34,484 nucleotides of DNA from Tannerella sp. (GCA_031285685.1 JAITVS010000011.1:1-34484); one strand, 5' to 3'. Positions 15,193-24,583 are shown, numbered from the stretch's first letter. Numbers and translations are program-made. Notes: a model not told the origin generated them from the sequence alone.

Positions 15193-17055
15193 TCATGAAA
15201 ACTCTTTCGAGAATTGGCTGTAATAGAGGTCGTGGTAATAGGTGCCTTTTTGGAGGAGTTGGGCGTGGGTACCTTGTTCGATGATATTACCGTCTTTCAT
15301 GACTAAAATGTTATCCGCGTCTTTGATGGTGGAGAGGCGATGGGCGATGACGAAGCTGGTGTGGCCATCCATGATGCGTTTCATGGCTTTTTGTATCAGG
15401 ACTTCCGTACGGGTATCGACCGACGAAGTGGCTTCGTCTAATATCATGATCTGAGGTTGGACAATCAGCGCCCTTGCGATAGTCAGAAGCTGTTTTTGTC
15501 CTTGTGAAATATTACTTGCTTCCTCGTTTATTTCCGTGTCGTAACTGTCGGACAGCGTACGGATAAAGCCATCGGCATAAGCTAATTTAGCCGCTCTGAC
15601 GACTTCTTCATCGGTTGCACCACGTTTTCCGAATGCAATATTCTCGCGAATGGTTCCTTTGAACAGCCAGGTGTCCTGCAAAACCATACCGATGAGGTGA
15701 TGCAGATCTTTGCGGCGCATGGTGCTGATATCTACATCGTCAACATAAATAGCGCCTTTATCTACTTCGTAAAAACGCATCAACAGGTTGACAAGCGTCG
15801 TTTTTCCGGCTCCTGTTTCTCCGACAATCGCAACGAGCTGTCCAGATTTGACATGTATGGAGATATCTTCAATGAGAGGTTTGTCGGGTTTATAGCGAAA
15901 TGAGATACGATCGAAGTCAACTTTTCCTTTCGGGTTTTCTACAACAACGGGATTTTCGGGATCGTGTACCTGTTCTTCGGCCTCGAGTATTTCGAAGACG
16001 CGCTCTGCCGCGGCCAAAGTGGCCTGTAGAATGTTTATGATTTGTGAGATTTGTTGTATCGGCTGATTGAACTGTTTGGAATAGGTAATGAATGCCTGAA
16101 TAGATCCCAGTGTAATTCGTCCGTTGGCTGTCAGGTATCCTCCCAGGACACAGATAGCGACAAAGGAAAGGTTGCCTACAAAGTTGAGGATCGGAAAAAT
16201 CACCGAGGTGATAAACTGAGCTTTCCACCCGTGGCAATATAGTCTGTCGTTTATTTTTTGAAAATCCCCGACCGATTTTGCTTCATAATTGAATGCTTTG
16301 ACAACCATGTGTCCGCCGAACATTTCTTCCACTTGTCCGTTTAGGTTTCCAAGTTCACGTGCTTGTCCGGTAAAGTGTTTTTGCGATTTTGATGTGATTA
16401 ACTTCGTTATCAGGAAACTGAGAGGTAGCGAGACGAATGTGATCAAGCTCATTAACGGGCTTATAACAAGCATGATTGTCGTGATTCCGATTAACGTAAA
16501 TGCGGAGGTAATTACCTGAACAAGGCTTTGTTGCAACGTGCTTGCTATCGTGTCGATGTCGTTAGTTACGCGGCTGAGGATTTCGCCATGTGTTTTGGTA
16601 TCATAGAAGTTGAGCGGCAGGCGGTGAAGTTTATAGTTGACATCCGTTCTCATTTTCCGGATGATACGTTGCGAGATGCCTGCCATCATATATTCCTGAG
16701 TATAACTGAACAAAGCGCTCAACAGATAAATGCCCGACAATAAAAGCAGGATTTTAATCAATGCCGGATAATCAATCCCTTTGGGGGTATTACCTCCGAT
16801 TGTATTGAGCGTTCCGTCGAACAAAATATCGATAGCGTTACCTAATATTTTCGGGCCGAATATGCTGAAAACGGTACTTGAAACAGCAAAAATAAAAACG
16901 ATTGTCAGGCTTCCGTAAAAAGGCTTCATGAAGCTCAGTAGCTTTATGAGTGTACCTTTGAAATCTTTTGATTTCTCGGTTACCGGAACGATAGGGCCTC
17001 TTCCGCCACCTCCTGCCGGTCTCATTTTACTTGCTGTATTTTCTGTTTTTGCCAT
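15193..17055 (-). CDS. ABC exporter, fused permease-ATPase, subunit 2
   Basis: A 620-residue MsbA/multidrug type half-transporter. After a Gly/Pro-rich start, six membrane helices fill about residues 30-330. The ATPase domain has Walker A GETGAGKTT, signature NISQGQKQL (a deviant LSGGQ) and Walker B MILDEATSSVD with the catalytic Glu intact, followed by the IAHRLST switch His. Its partner immediately upstream (17058-18797) has a canonical LSGGQ but Asp in place of the Walker B Glu. Together the two genes look like a heterodimeric exporter with one weak and one strong ATP site, like TM287/288 or BmrCD. Two bases separate them. Substrate is unknown; lipid or drug export is the usual role. Confidence 0.9.
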   Translation of the reverse strand: MAKTENTASKMRPAGGGGRGPIVPVTEKSKDFKGTLIKLLSFMKPFYGSLTIVFIFAVSSTVFSIFGPKILGNAIDILFDGTLNTIGGNTPKGIDYPALIKILLLLSGIYLLSALFSYTQEYMMAGISQRIIRKMRTDVNYKLHRLPLNFYDTKTHGEILSRVTNDIDTIASTLQQSLVQVITSAFTLIGITTIMLVISPLMSLITFVSLPLSFLITKLITSKSQKHFTGQARELGNLNGQVEEMFGGHMVVKAFNYEAKSVGDFQKINDRLYCHGWKAQFITSVIFPILNFVGNLSFVAICVLGGYLTANGRITLGSIQAFITYSKQFNQPIQQISQIINILQATLAAAERVFEILEAEEQVHDPENPVVVENPKGKVDFDRISFRYKPDKPLIEDISIHVKSGQLVAIVGETGAGKTTLVNLLMRFYEVDKGAIYVDDVDISTMRRKDLHHLIGMVLQDTWLFKGTIRENIAFGKRGATDEEVVRAAKLAYADGFIRTLSDSYDTEINEEASNISQGQKQLLTIARALIVQPQIMILDEATSSVDTRTEVLIQKAMKRIMDGHTSFVIAHRLSTIKDADNILVMKDGNIIEQGTHAQLLQKGTYYHDLYYSQFSKEFS

Positions 17056-17057
17056 TT

Positions 17058-18797
17058 TCAGCTCAGTTCTTCTTCTGATAATTGCGATGCCGCTATTTCC
17101 TTATATATTTCGTTTGTTTTTAATAATTCCTGATGTGTGCCTTCTCCGACAATGCTTCCGTTATCCATTACCAGAATTTTGTCGGCATGGATGATGCTGC
17201 TTATCCTTTGAGCAACAATGATAACGGTCGCGTCCTTGGTTTCCTGGCCTAACGCCTCTCTTACTTTAGCATCGGTCTTGAAATCCAATGCGGAAAAACT
17301 GTCATCGAATAAGTAGATCTGGGGTTTACGGACAATGGCACGGGCAATAGCCAGGCGTTGCTTTTGTCCGCCGGAAAGATTGGAACCTCCCTGTGCGATA
17401 TCCGTCTCGTATTTATCCTGAAGATGCTGAATAAATTCATCGGCTTGCGCTATCCGGCAGGCATGAATGATTTCTTCTTCCGTTGCGTCCTGTTTTCCAA
17501 TCCGGATGTTTTCGTTAATCGTTCCGGAAAATATGGTTGTTTTCTGAGGCACTAATCCGATAATGTCTCTTAAATCCGATTGTTTCATTCGGCGGATATC
17601 AACCCCGTCGATTTCGATACTTCCTTCTTCTACATCATAATAACGTGGAATAAGATTTAACAGAGATGTTTTGCCGGAACCGGTTCCGCCTATGATAGCG
17701 ACAGTTTCTCCCGGATTGGCGGAAAAAGATACTTTGTGTACAACACAATTTTCGGCGTGTTCAAACCGGAAAGACACCTGATTGAAACGAAGTGAGCCTT
17801 TTTGGTCCGGATTGGGTTTTACGGGTGAAACAGGATCTTTTATATGTTCGCGAAGATGGAACACTTCCCGGATTCTTTCAGCCGAAGCAAAAGCTCTCGG
17901 TAACATGACAAATAACATGGTAATCATCATCATCGACATGAAAATCTGCATTGCATATTGGATGAAAGCCATCATATCACCTATCATTAAATCGTTTTTC
18001 TGGATGCGGAATGAAGCAACGTATACGATCACAATTGTCAGAAGATTCATGAAGAAATTCATACTTGGGTTCAGAATCGCCATGATCCTGTTGGCTTGTA
18101 TGGACGTATCGGTCAAATCATCGTTTGCCTCTGCAAATCTCTTTTTTTCGAATCCAATCCGGCTGAATGCTCTGATGACACGAATGCCGACCAATGTCTC
18201 ACGAAGGACAAGGTTTAGCCGGTCGATTTTTCGCTGAACAGCACGGAATAACGGGATCGCTTTTTTCATAATCAGAAAAACCAATCCGACGACAACAGGT
18301 AAGAATGCTAATAATAGCAGGGATAAGTCGCCGTCTTTGCGTACCGCCATCATAATTCCTCCGATGCACATCAACGGAGCGCGCATCATCATCCGCAAAA
18401 ACAGGAAGGTTGTTTGTTGAATTTGTTGTACGTCGTTTGTCGTTCGTGTTATTAGCGAAGAAGTACCGATCCGGTCGAATTCAGGCAGAGAGAATTCCGA
18501 AATATGTTTAAATAATGCCTGACGCAGATTACGACTGACGCCTAAAGCCGTCCGTGATGCCAGATAGCCGGCGCTGACGGCACAAATTATTCCTCCGAGA
18601 GCAATGATAAGCATCATGAGCCCGGAATGGAAAATAAAGGAAATGTCACCTTTCGCAATCCCTTTGTCTACAATGTCTGCCATATAGTTAGGCAAAACAA
18701 GATCAGCGATAACTTGTCCGAAAGTCAGCGTGACAATAAATATAATCGTAACCCAGAAAGGCTTAATAAAATCTTTTACCTGCATAGACTGACGCAA
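17058..18797 (-). CDS. ABC exporter, fused permease-ATPase, subunit 1
   Basis: A 579-residue half-transporter, first gene of a two-gene minus-strand operon. Six membrane helices lie in about residues 10-310. The ATPase has Walker A GGTGSGKTS, signature LSGGQKQRLAIARAI, Walker B IYLFDDSFSALD, and VAQRISS at the switch region. The residue after the Walker B Asp is Asp instead of Glu and the switch His is replaced by Gln, both hallmarks of the subunit that forms the degenerate site in heterodimeric exporters. The start could also be the Met four residues in (18785). It diverges from the darA-like gene, sharing a 120-base intergenic region. Confidence 0.9.
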   Translation of the reverse strand: MRQSMQVKDFIKPFWVTIIFIVTLTFGQVIADLVLPNYMADIVDKGIAKGDISFIFHSGLMMLIIALGGIICAVSAGYLASRTALGVSRNLRQALFKHISEFSLPEFDRIGTSSLITRTTNDVQQIQQTTFLFLRMMMRAPLMCIGGIMMAVRKDGDLSLLLLAFLPVVVGLVFLIMKKAIPLFRAVQRKIDRLNLVLRETLVGIRVIRAFSRIGFEKKRFAEANDDLTDTSIQANRIMAILNPSMNFFMNLLTIVIVYVASFRIQKNDLMIGDMMAFIQYAMQIFMSMMMITMLFVMLPRAFASAERIREVFHLREHIKDPVSPVKPNPDQKGSLRFNQVSFRFEHAENCVVHKVSFSANPGETVAIIGGTGSGKTSLLNLIPRYYDVEEGSIEIDGVDIRRMKQSDLRDIIGLVPQKTTIFSGTINENIRIGKQDATEEEIIHACRIAQADEFIQHLQDKYETDIAQGGSNLSGGQKQRLAIARAIVRKPQIYLFDDSFSALDFKTDAKVREALGQETKDATVIIVAQRISSIIHADKILVMDNGSIVGEGTHQELLKTNEIYKEIAASQLSEEELS

Positions 18798-18847
18798 ATG
18801 TACACCATAATTAATGATTTACCATGACTTTTTAATGAAAAAATACT

Positions 18848-18855
18848 TACCTTTG
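18848..18855 (+). promoter_or_regulatory. Candidate -7 box for the darA-darB operon
   Basis: TACCTTTG matches TAnnTTTG and lies 73 bases before the DarA start chosen here (37 before the upstream ATG at 18885). A clear TTTG -33 box is not visible at the usual 19-21 base spacing; the region there is T-rich (CTTTTT at 18828-18833). Confidence 0.45.
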
Positions 18856-18920
18856 CAACCAATTTTTTGCCTTTTTGTCAAAAGATGAAAAGCACTTATT
18901 TTGATTATCAATATTGTGGG

Positions 18921-19844
18921 ATGAAGGGAAAACAAAAGAAAATAGTTTTATTTTATTACACCCAAACAGGGCAGGCTCTTCGTATAGCGGAGAAAGTCTG
19001 TGAGCCACTTGTGCAGACAGGCTACGAGGTTGTACGTAAGGAAATCGTACCGGAGGAACCGTACCCGTTTCCGTGGTCGGCCATGGGTTTTTTTCAGGCT
19101 TTTCCCGAATCACGCTTGGGTATTCCGTGTAGGTTGAAGCCGATTGATCTGAGTGATGTAGAGGATGCGGATCTTGTTTTTATTGCCGGACAAAGCTGGT
19201 ATTTATCATGGTCTATACCCCTTCATTCGTTTTTCCAGTCGGAGGATCTCCGGAAGTATTTGAAAGGGCGTGATGTCATTGTGGTTATGGGGTGCCGGAA
19301 TATGTGGGTGATGACGCAGGAAAAGACGCGTGAATACCTCCGTGAGATCGGTGCCAATTATGTCGGTTTTATTTCCCTGCAGGATAAGGCACCGAATTTG
19401 GTCAGCGTGATAACAATTGTCCGTTGGCTTTTTTATAATAAGAGGGAGGCGACACGTTTTTTGCCTGCCGCGGGTGTTTCGCCTTCGGAAGTAGATCATG
19501 CGGCGGTTTACGGTCATATTATCAAAGATGCACTGGAACAGAATGATTATTCCGGAATACAGGAAAAACTGATGGATAACAATGCGGTAACATTTTTATC
19601 AACCGTTTATTTTATAGAAAAGAACGGTTACAGATTGTGGGGGCATTGGGCGAGATTTATCATTCGGAAAGGCACTTATAATGACCCGAAACGGGAACCG
19701 TATCTGCGCGTTTTTTGTGCTTATTTGTTTTTCGTGTTATATGCCGTATCTCCGATAGGAATGATTTTTTTCTTTCTGACTTATCCGTTGCGCCGGGCTT
19801 CGTTGCGCCGGGCTAAGCAGGAGATGTGTTATGAACTTAATTGA
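18921..19844 (+). CDS. darA: DarA-like dialkylresorcinol condensing enzyme
   Basis: Probable partner of the DarB-like ketosynthase in making a dialkylresorcinol from two acyl thioester-derived precursors; in flexirubin-type pigments this forms the resorcinol that esterifies the aryl polyene acid. The protein starts with a flavodoxin-like first strand and phosphate loop, KKIVLFYYTQTGQALRIA, as the annotated DarA family does, and continues with FIAGQSWYLSWSIPLHSF and DVIVVMGCRNMW as further Rossmann-like strands. The C-terminus has a membrane segment (FVLYAVSPIGMIFFFLTYP) and an Arg-rich tail. The frame is open from 18867, with ATGs at 18885 and 18921; the latter matches the family start. Twelve bases separate it from darB. 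The role of the fold in condensation is family knowledge, not visible here. Confidence 0.8.
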   Translation: MKGKQKKIVLFYYTQTGQALRIAEKVCEPLVQTGYEVVRKEIVPEEPYPFPWSAMGFFQAFPESRLGIPCRLKPIDLSDVEDADLVFIAGQSWYLSWSIPLHSFFQSEDLRKYLKGRDVIVVMGCRNMWVMTQEKTREYLREIGANYVGFISLQDKAPNLVSVITIVRWLFYNKREATRFLPAAGVSPSEVDHAAVYGHIIKDALEQNDYSGIQEKLMDNNAVTFLSTVYFIEKNGYRLWGHWARFIIRKGTYNDPKREPYLRVFCAYLFFVLYAVSPIGMIFFFLTYPLRRASLRRAKQEMCYELN

Positions 19845-19856
19845 ATACATATTATT

Positions 19857-20999
19857 ATGAATAACTCTGTTTATATAAACCGCTTTTCGGCATTTTTTCC
19901 GAATGAACCCGTCGGAAATGATGAAATGGAACAGTATATCGGATTGGTTAATGAAAAATCCTTGCTTGCCAAGCGGTTGGTTCTTGGGAAAAACGGAATC
20001 AAAAGCCGTTATTATGCACTAAATAAGTCAGGAGAAGTGACGCATACCAATGTCCGGATGGCTGCGAATGCGGTTAACGGACTGATGGATGAACAACTGA
20101 CATTAGATAAGATTGATTTACTTGCATGCGGAACAGCTTCGCCGGAACAGGTGATGCCGTCGCACGGCGTAATGGTGCACGGTGAGTTGAATGGCAGCAG
20201 GCACACGGAGGTTGTTTCGTTCGCCGGATCGTGTTGTACCGGAATGCAGGCGTTGAAATATGCTTATTTTTCGACATTGACGGGCGATTCGGAAAATGCG
20301 GTATGTGTAGCATCCGAGCGTCTTTCGGCATGGATGATGGCGCGTTATTTCGAAAAAGAATCGGAATTAATCAACCAATTGAGTCAGAGGCCAATATTGG
20401 TGTTTGAAAAGGAATTTTTGCGTTGGATGCTGTCTGACGGAAGTGTAGCTTTGTTGTTGCAGAATAAACCGGCGGAAAATGCTTTGTCTTACCGGATAGA
20501 ATGGATAGAACTGACCTCTTTTGCCAATGAGATCAAAACATGTATGTATGCCGGAGGCGATAAGAATGATAAAGGAGAGCTTGTGGGATGGGCGCAGTTT
20601 CCGGAGGCGGAATGGCTTAGCCGCTCACTTTTTTCTTTGAAGCAGGATACAAAACTGTTAGAAGAATATATCATAAAACTTGGCGGTCGCTTTTTACGGG
20701 AGATTGTTGCTAAACGGAATTTTGATCCTGCTTCCGTGGACTGGTTTATGCCACATCTTTCATCGATGTATTTTGAGCAGAAGGTTGAAGATGAGCTGGC
20801 GATTTTAGGTTTTGGTATACCAAAGGAGAAATGGTTTATAAATCTTCCGGAAATCGGAAATGTAGCGGCGGTTTCGCCGTTTGCGATGCTGGAAGCGTTG
20901 AATCGTTCGGGACGTGCGAAGAAAGGTGACAGGATCCTCCTGATGGTACCCGAAAGCGCTCGTTTTTCTTATGCGTATGCATTGCTGACGGTTTGTTGA
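19857..20999 (+). CDS. darB: DarB-like ketoacyl-ACP synthase III family protein
   Basis: A 380-residue thiolase-fold condensing enzyme. The active-site Cys lies in FAGSCCTGMQALKYA (Cys126 or Cys127), a His in WFMPHLSSMYFEQ and an Asn in IGNVAAVSPFAMLEAL, which together give the Cys-His-Asn triad of the FabH class. Adjacent to the DarA-like gene, it fits DarB, which joins a beta-ketoacyl and an unsaturated acyl precursor into the cyclohexenone or resorcinol ring. It is longer than FabH (about 320), as DarB-type enzymes tend to be. The gap to darA is 12 bases, and 90 bases separate it from the next gene. A role in another secondary pathway cannot be ruled out. Confidence 0.82.
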   Translation: MNNSVYINRFSAFFPNEPVGNDEMEQYIGLVNEKSLLAKRLVLGKNGIKSRYYALNKSGEVTHTNVRMAANAVNGLMDEQLTLDKIDLLACGTASPEQVMPSHGVMVHGELNGSRHTEVVSFAGSCCTGMQALKYAYFSTLTGDSENAVCVASERLSAWMMARYFEKESELINQLSQRPILVFEKEFLRWMLSDGSVALLLQNKPAENALSYRIEWIELTSFANEIKTCMYAGGDKNDKGELVGWAQFPEAEWLSRSLFSLKQDTKLLEEYIIKLGGRFLREIVAKRNFDPASVDWFMPHLSSMYFEQKVEDELAILGFGIPKEKWFINLPEIGNVAAVSPFAMLEALNRSGRAKKGDRILLMVPESARFSYAYALLTVC

Positions 21000-21089
21000 A
21001 ATGCTTTCTTTTTTTTTGAATACGACTCGATTGCCTGATGTTGGGTTTCATGAGTTGTTAGGAATTATTAAATAAGGGTTGTTCTACAT

Positions 21090-21497
21090 ATGAAGAAAGA
21101 AGATGTTCCACAGGACTTACAATATTTTAAAGATAAGGTAGTCCGTGATGTTATGTATGCTGTCGATGAAAACGGTAATTATATGCCGGTCATCAGTGAC
21201 GGATGGAGCGTAAAGAATGATGCGCTGGGCGCTGTTTGGGATGATATCCGTGAGCAGTGCGAAGAGATACGCAGGCAGGTTCTGGCAAAGGAGGTTAGTC
21301 CGTTGGCCTATCACATGAAAAAATCATTGCAGGAAATCGGTATGTTATCCTCCTATTCGGATATCCCTAAAAGAAAAATCCGGAAGCATCTGAAATATGA
21401 TGAATTTATGAAATTAGATGACGGGACACTGCAGAAATATGCGGAAGCATTGCGCATTTCGATCGAAGAACTAAAACGTGTGGATGAATGGAAATAG
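21090..21497 (+). CDS. Conserved unknown, dialkylresorcinol-cluster associated (135 aa)
   Basis: Not recognised as a known domain. A soluble, charged, mostly helical 135-residue protein without signal peptide or membrane segment. Notable stretches are DENGNYMPVISDGWSVKNDAL, a coiled helical segment with EQCEEIRRQVLAKEVSPLAY, and a C-terminal part (KRKIRKHLKYDEFMKLDD) ending in ALRISIEELKRVDEW that looks like a small helix-turn-helix or peptide-binding motif. Its end overlaps the next gene by ten bases, so the two are co-translated, and it sits between DarB and a BtrH-type acyltransferase. From memory, small unknown proteins occur in this slot in other Bacteroidetes clusters. It may be a scaffold or regulator of the acyltransferase; this is inference. 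Confidence 0.7.
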   Translation: MKKEDVPQDLQYFKDKVVRDVMYAVDENGNYMPVISDGWSVKNDALGAVWDDIREQCEEIRRQVLAKEVSPLAYHMKKSLQEIGMLSSYSDIPKRKIRKHLKYDEFMKLDDGTLQKYAEALRISIEELKRVDEWK

Positions 21498-22513
21498 CTT
21501 TTGAACACGGGACGGCTGCGCATTGTGAGGATGGGGTGACAGCCAATTTGTTGCGTTTTTACGGATATGATTATTCCGAACCATTGATATTCGGATTGTC
21601 CGCTTCGCTCTATTTTGTACATCTGCCGTTTATCAAATTGGCTGGATTTCCTGTGACTTCTTTCCGTCCCTTGCCGGGGGTTATTTTTGCCCGTGTAACA
21701 CGTTTGCTTGGGTTTAAAATTCACAAAACGATATTCTTTAATAAGAAGAATGCCGTTAAAAAATTAGATAGTCTTTTAGAAAAAGGAATCCCGACCGGAA
21801 GTGTGGTTGGTATGTATTTTCTGCCTTATATGCCGATAGAGTACAGGTTTCATTTTAATGCTCATAATATTTGTATTATCGGTAAGGAAAATGATAATTA
21901 CCTGCTTAGTGACCCTCTCGCAACAGAGAAGGTGACGATTTCATCGCGCGATTTATTACGCGCCCGTTTTTCGAAAGGTACTTATCCACCGTTAGGAAAG
22001 CTGTACTGGATAAAATCCCTGCCTAAAAAGGAACCTGATATGGATCAATTAGTGCGGAAAGCCATTCTTAAAAACTGTTATCGAATGATTCACGAGCCGG
22101 GGCCTATGCCTTTTGTGGGTGTGAATGGTTTTAAACACCTTGGTAACAAAATTCCTAAATTTCCAAAGATATACGGAGAGAAAAAGGCCGCTTTGCATCT
22201 GGCACAGCTTGTCCGTATGATGGAAGAGATCGGAACGGGTGGTGCCGGATTTCGTTTTCTTTACGCAGCATTCTTACAGGAAGCGTCGGGAATTACCGGG
22301 ATTAGCGAGTTGAACGATTTTTCGCAACGGCTGACAGATATCGGCGACCAGTGGCGAATTTTTGCTTCGGAGGCCGGTCGCATTTATAAAAACCGCTCGT
22401 CGGAAGATGTAGATTATCAGACGATCGGAGACCGATTGAAGGCTATCGGCAAACAAGAAGAATTGTTTTTTACCGAACTGGAAAAAGTAATAAAGGATAA
22501 TCAAAAAAAGTGA
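21488..22513 (+). CDS. BtrH N-terminal domain acyltransferase-like protein
   Basis: A 341-residue protein with a papain-like BtrH fold at the N-terminus. BtrH in butirosin biosynthesis transfers an acyl group from an acyl carrier protein to its acceptor. Here the start EHGTAAHCEDGVTANLL places the likely nucleophile Cys13, and FHFNAHNICIIG followed by DNYLLSDPL supplies the His and Asp region. The C-terminal 130 residues are helical, matching the DUF4872 partner domain. In this context it is a candidate for the ester-forming step that joins the polyene acid to the dialkylresorcinol, since both products would be carrier- or CoA-bound. The assignment of that step is inference. It is translationally coupled to the gene before it and lies 44 bases ahead of the ABC ATPase. 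Confidence 0.78.
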   Translation: MEIAFEHGTAAHCEDGVTANLLRFYGYDYSEPLIFGLSASLYFVHLPFIKLAGFPVTSFRPLPGVIFARVTRLLGFKIHKTIFFNKKNAVKKLDSLLEKGIPTGSVVGMYFLPYMPIEYRFHFNAHNICIIGKENDNYLLSDPLATEKVTISSRDLLRARFSKGTYPPLGKLYWIKSLPKKEPDMDQLVRKAILKNCYRMIHEPGPMPFVGVNGFKHLGNKIPKFPKIYGEKKAALHLAQLVRMMEEIGTGGAGFRFLYAAFLQEASGITGISELNDFSQRLTDIGDQWRIFASEAGRIYKNRSSEDVDYQTIGDRLKAIGKQEELFFTELEKVIKDNQKK

Positions 22514-22557
22514 TACCTTAAGTTTTTAATGCGTAATAGCGATTGTAAAACAACAAG

Positions 22558-23292
22558 ATGGAAAATCCGGTGATCGACATTCAGAACTTGCATAAAACAT
22601 ACCACGGAGCTTCACACCCTTCGGTAGATGGGTTGACATTGCAGGTCGGAAAAGGTATGTTTTTTGGATTGCTGGGGCCGAATGGCGCAGGTAAGACCAC
22701 GACAATTTCTATATTATGCGGATTACGCTCGTATGATAGCGGACAGGTGATCATTCACGGATTTGAAGTGCGTCATCAGATGCCACATATCAGGCCGCTT
22801 ATTGGTGTTGTTCCACAAGACATTGCGTTGTATCCCGAATTGACGGTGGATGAAAATCTTCATTTTTTCGGTGGAATGTACGGACTTCGGAGGGATCAAT
22901 TGAATGAACGCATTGAAACATACCTTCGTGATTTTGGATTAATGTCGCACCGTCGGAAAAAATCGGGTTATCTATCCGGTGGAATGAAACGTCAGGTTAA
23001 TCTTATTGCAGCATTGCTGCACAAGCCGGCTTTGTTATTCTTAGATGAACCGACGGTTGGTGTCGATGTACATTCGCGCCAGATGATTGTCGAAAATCTG
23101 AAATACCTGCATGATAATGGAATGACGATATTATATACCTCGCACGATATGAAAGAGGCGGAACAATTGTGTTCGCATGTCGCATTGGTTAATCACGGAC
23201 GGGTTGTCTGCGAAGGCGTTCCCAATGAATTAATTTGTGACGCTTCCGTATCTTTCCTCGAAGAGCTATTCATCAAAAAAACGTTGCAATAA
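22558..23292 (+). CDS. ABC transporter ATP-binding protein
   Basis: A 244-residue ABC-2 type ATPase (DrrA/CcmA-like). Walker A is GPNGAGKTTT near residue 43, the Q-loop region reads GVVPQDIAL, the signature is YLSGGMKRQ and Walker B is LLFLDEPTVGVD, with the switch His in TSHDMKEAE. All catalytic residues are present. With the permease 16 bases downstream it forms an exporter, in this setting likely moving the dialkylresorcinol/aryl polyene product or its precursor across the inner membrane. Only one permease gene follows it, so the permease would act as a homodimer unless a second permease lies elsewhere. Confidence 0.9.
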   Translation: MENPVIDIQNLHKTYHGASHPSVDGLTLQVGKGMFFGLLGPNGAGKTTTISILCGLRSYDSGQVIIHGFEVRHQMPHIRPLIGVVPQDIALYPELTVDENLHFFGGMYGLRRDQLNERIETYLRDFGLMSHRRKKSGYLSGGMKRQVNLIAALLHKPALLFLDEPTVGVDVHSRQMIVENLKYLHDNGMTILYTSHDMKEAEQLCSHVALVNHGRVVCEGVPNELICDASVSFLEELFIKKTLQ

Positions 23293-23308
23293 ATCCGGAG
23301 GTGTAAAG

Positions 23309-24583
23309 ATGAAGAATTTTGTAAACCTGCTTTATAAAGATTTTCTGCTGCTTATACGTGACTTCTGGGGTGTCGTACTGCTATTTATGATGCCGTGGGC
23401 ATTAGTGTTGATGATGACGTATCTTCAGGATAGTACATTTCGCTCGGTAAATGAAACACGCATCCCCTTATACTTGCTTAATAATGATAAGGATTCGTTG
23501 GGAAATATGGTCAGCAACCAGATACTTGCCAGCAATATATTTGAGGTGTCGACTGAAGTAAACGGGCGGGTTCTTTCTGCCAAAGAGTTAGAAGAGGCTG
23601 TCTCACAAGGAAATTTCCTGATTGGCGTTATCATACCGGAAAATGCTACAGCGAGTCTGCGTGACAAGGTGCGACAAGGTGTGGAGCGTGCGTTTAACGG
23701 TGAAGAAGAAAGAAGTGTTATGACTTCACAACATCCGCTTGAAATAAAGCTACTTGTCGATCCTACGGCAAAAGAATCTTTTCGGACTTCGCTGATACGC
23801 GCTATGCATGAAAATGCGCTGGTTGTACAAAACCAGCTTCTTTTGAGTGAAATCACACGGCAGGTAAACCGTCTTATACCTATGCCTGTAAATCTGAATA
23901 TCGATACCGGTGGATTGATCACGATAGATGAGTCGTATGCACAATCGGATAAAGCGAAAATCATTCCCAACTCCACCCAGCATAATGTGCCTGCATGGGG
24001 AATGTTTGCTATCTTTTTTATTGTTATATCACTGGCCGGTAATATGATACGCGAACGTGAAATCGGCTGTTTCAACCGTTTGATGACAATGCCCTGTTCA
24101 TTTCATTCATACGTCTTAAGCAAGGTCGGTATATATCTGTGCGTTTGTTTGTTGCAGCTGACATTGATCATTCTTACCGGCATGTATATGATACCGTTGC
24201 TTGGATTGCCTGCGTTGAAACTTGGTCATAGTATACCGGCCCTGCTTGCGATGTCGTTATCATCCTCTTTAGCAGCAATTGGTTATGGTCTGGCAATCGG
24301 AAGTGTTGCCCGTACAAATCAGCAGGCAAGTGTGTTCGGAGCCGTATCTGTCGTTATCCTGGCAGCTATCGGTGGTGTCTGGGTACCGACATTTATTATG
24401 CCCCGCTTCATGCAGATCATCAGCCATATTTCACCATTGAACTGGGGACTAAACGGTTTCAATGATATTTTTGTCCGCGATGCCGGTTTCTTTGATGTTG
24501 TCCCTTATGTATCCGCCTCAATCCTGTTTTTTATCATCACGATTTCCGTCTCTTATTATTCCAACCGCAAACGAAAACAGTAA
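23309..24583 (+). CDS. ABC-2 type permease
   Basis: A 424-residue membrane permease partner of the preceding ATPase. It has one N-terminal membrane helix (FWGVVLLFMMPWALVLMMTYL), a long external domain of about 200 residues, and five or more C-terminal helices (from AWGMFAIFFIVISLAG to the C-terminus), the layout of YhgE/Pip- or DrrB-like ABC-2 permeases. The frame is open from a TTG at 23237 inside the ATPase gene, but an ATG at 23309 preceded by GGAGGTG at 23297-23303 is clearly better. It ends the pigment-related operon; an 80-base gap follows. Confidence 0.88.
   Translation: MKNFVNLLYKDFLLLIRDFWGVVLLFMMPWALVLMMTYLQDSTFRSVNETRIPLYLLNNDKDSLGNMVSNQILASNIFEVSTEVNGRVLSAKELEEAVSQGNFLIGVIIPENATASLRDKVRQGVERAFNGEEERSVMTSQHPLEIKLLVDPTAKESFRTSLIRAMHENALVVQNQLLLSEITRQVNRLIPMPVNLNIDTGGLITIDESYAQSDKAKIIPNSTQHNVPAWGMFAIFFIVISLAGNMIREREIGCFNRLMTMPCSFHSYVLSKVGIYLCVCLLQLTLIILTGMYMIPLLGLPALKLGHSIPALLAMSLSSSLAAIGYGLAIGSVARTNQQASVFGAVSVVILAAIGGVWVPTFIMPRFMQIISHISPLNWGLNGFNDIFVRDAGFFDVVPYVSASILFFIITISVSYYSNRKRKQ

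Noticed and set aside
11630..18797. A defence island built on the SNF2 helicase
   Set aside because: No nuclease, methyltransferase or other defence partner is adjacent; the SWIM-SNF2 protein and the ABC exporter each look like ordinary chromosomal genes.
23425..24075. A 216-residue minus-strand frame inside the ABC permease
   Set aside because: Antisense shadow: Ser/Arg-rich composition and no recognisable motif, while the plus-strand permease is clear.
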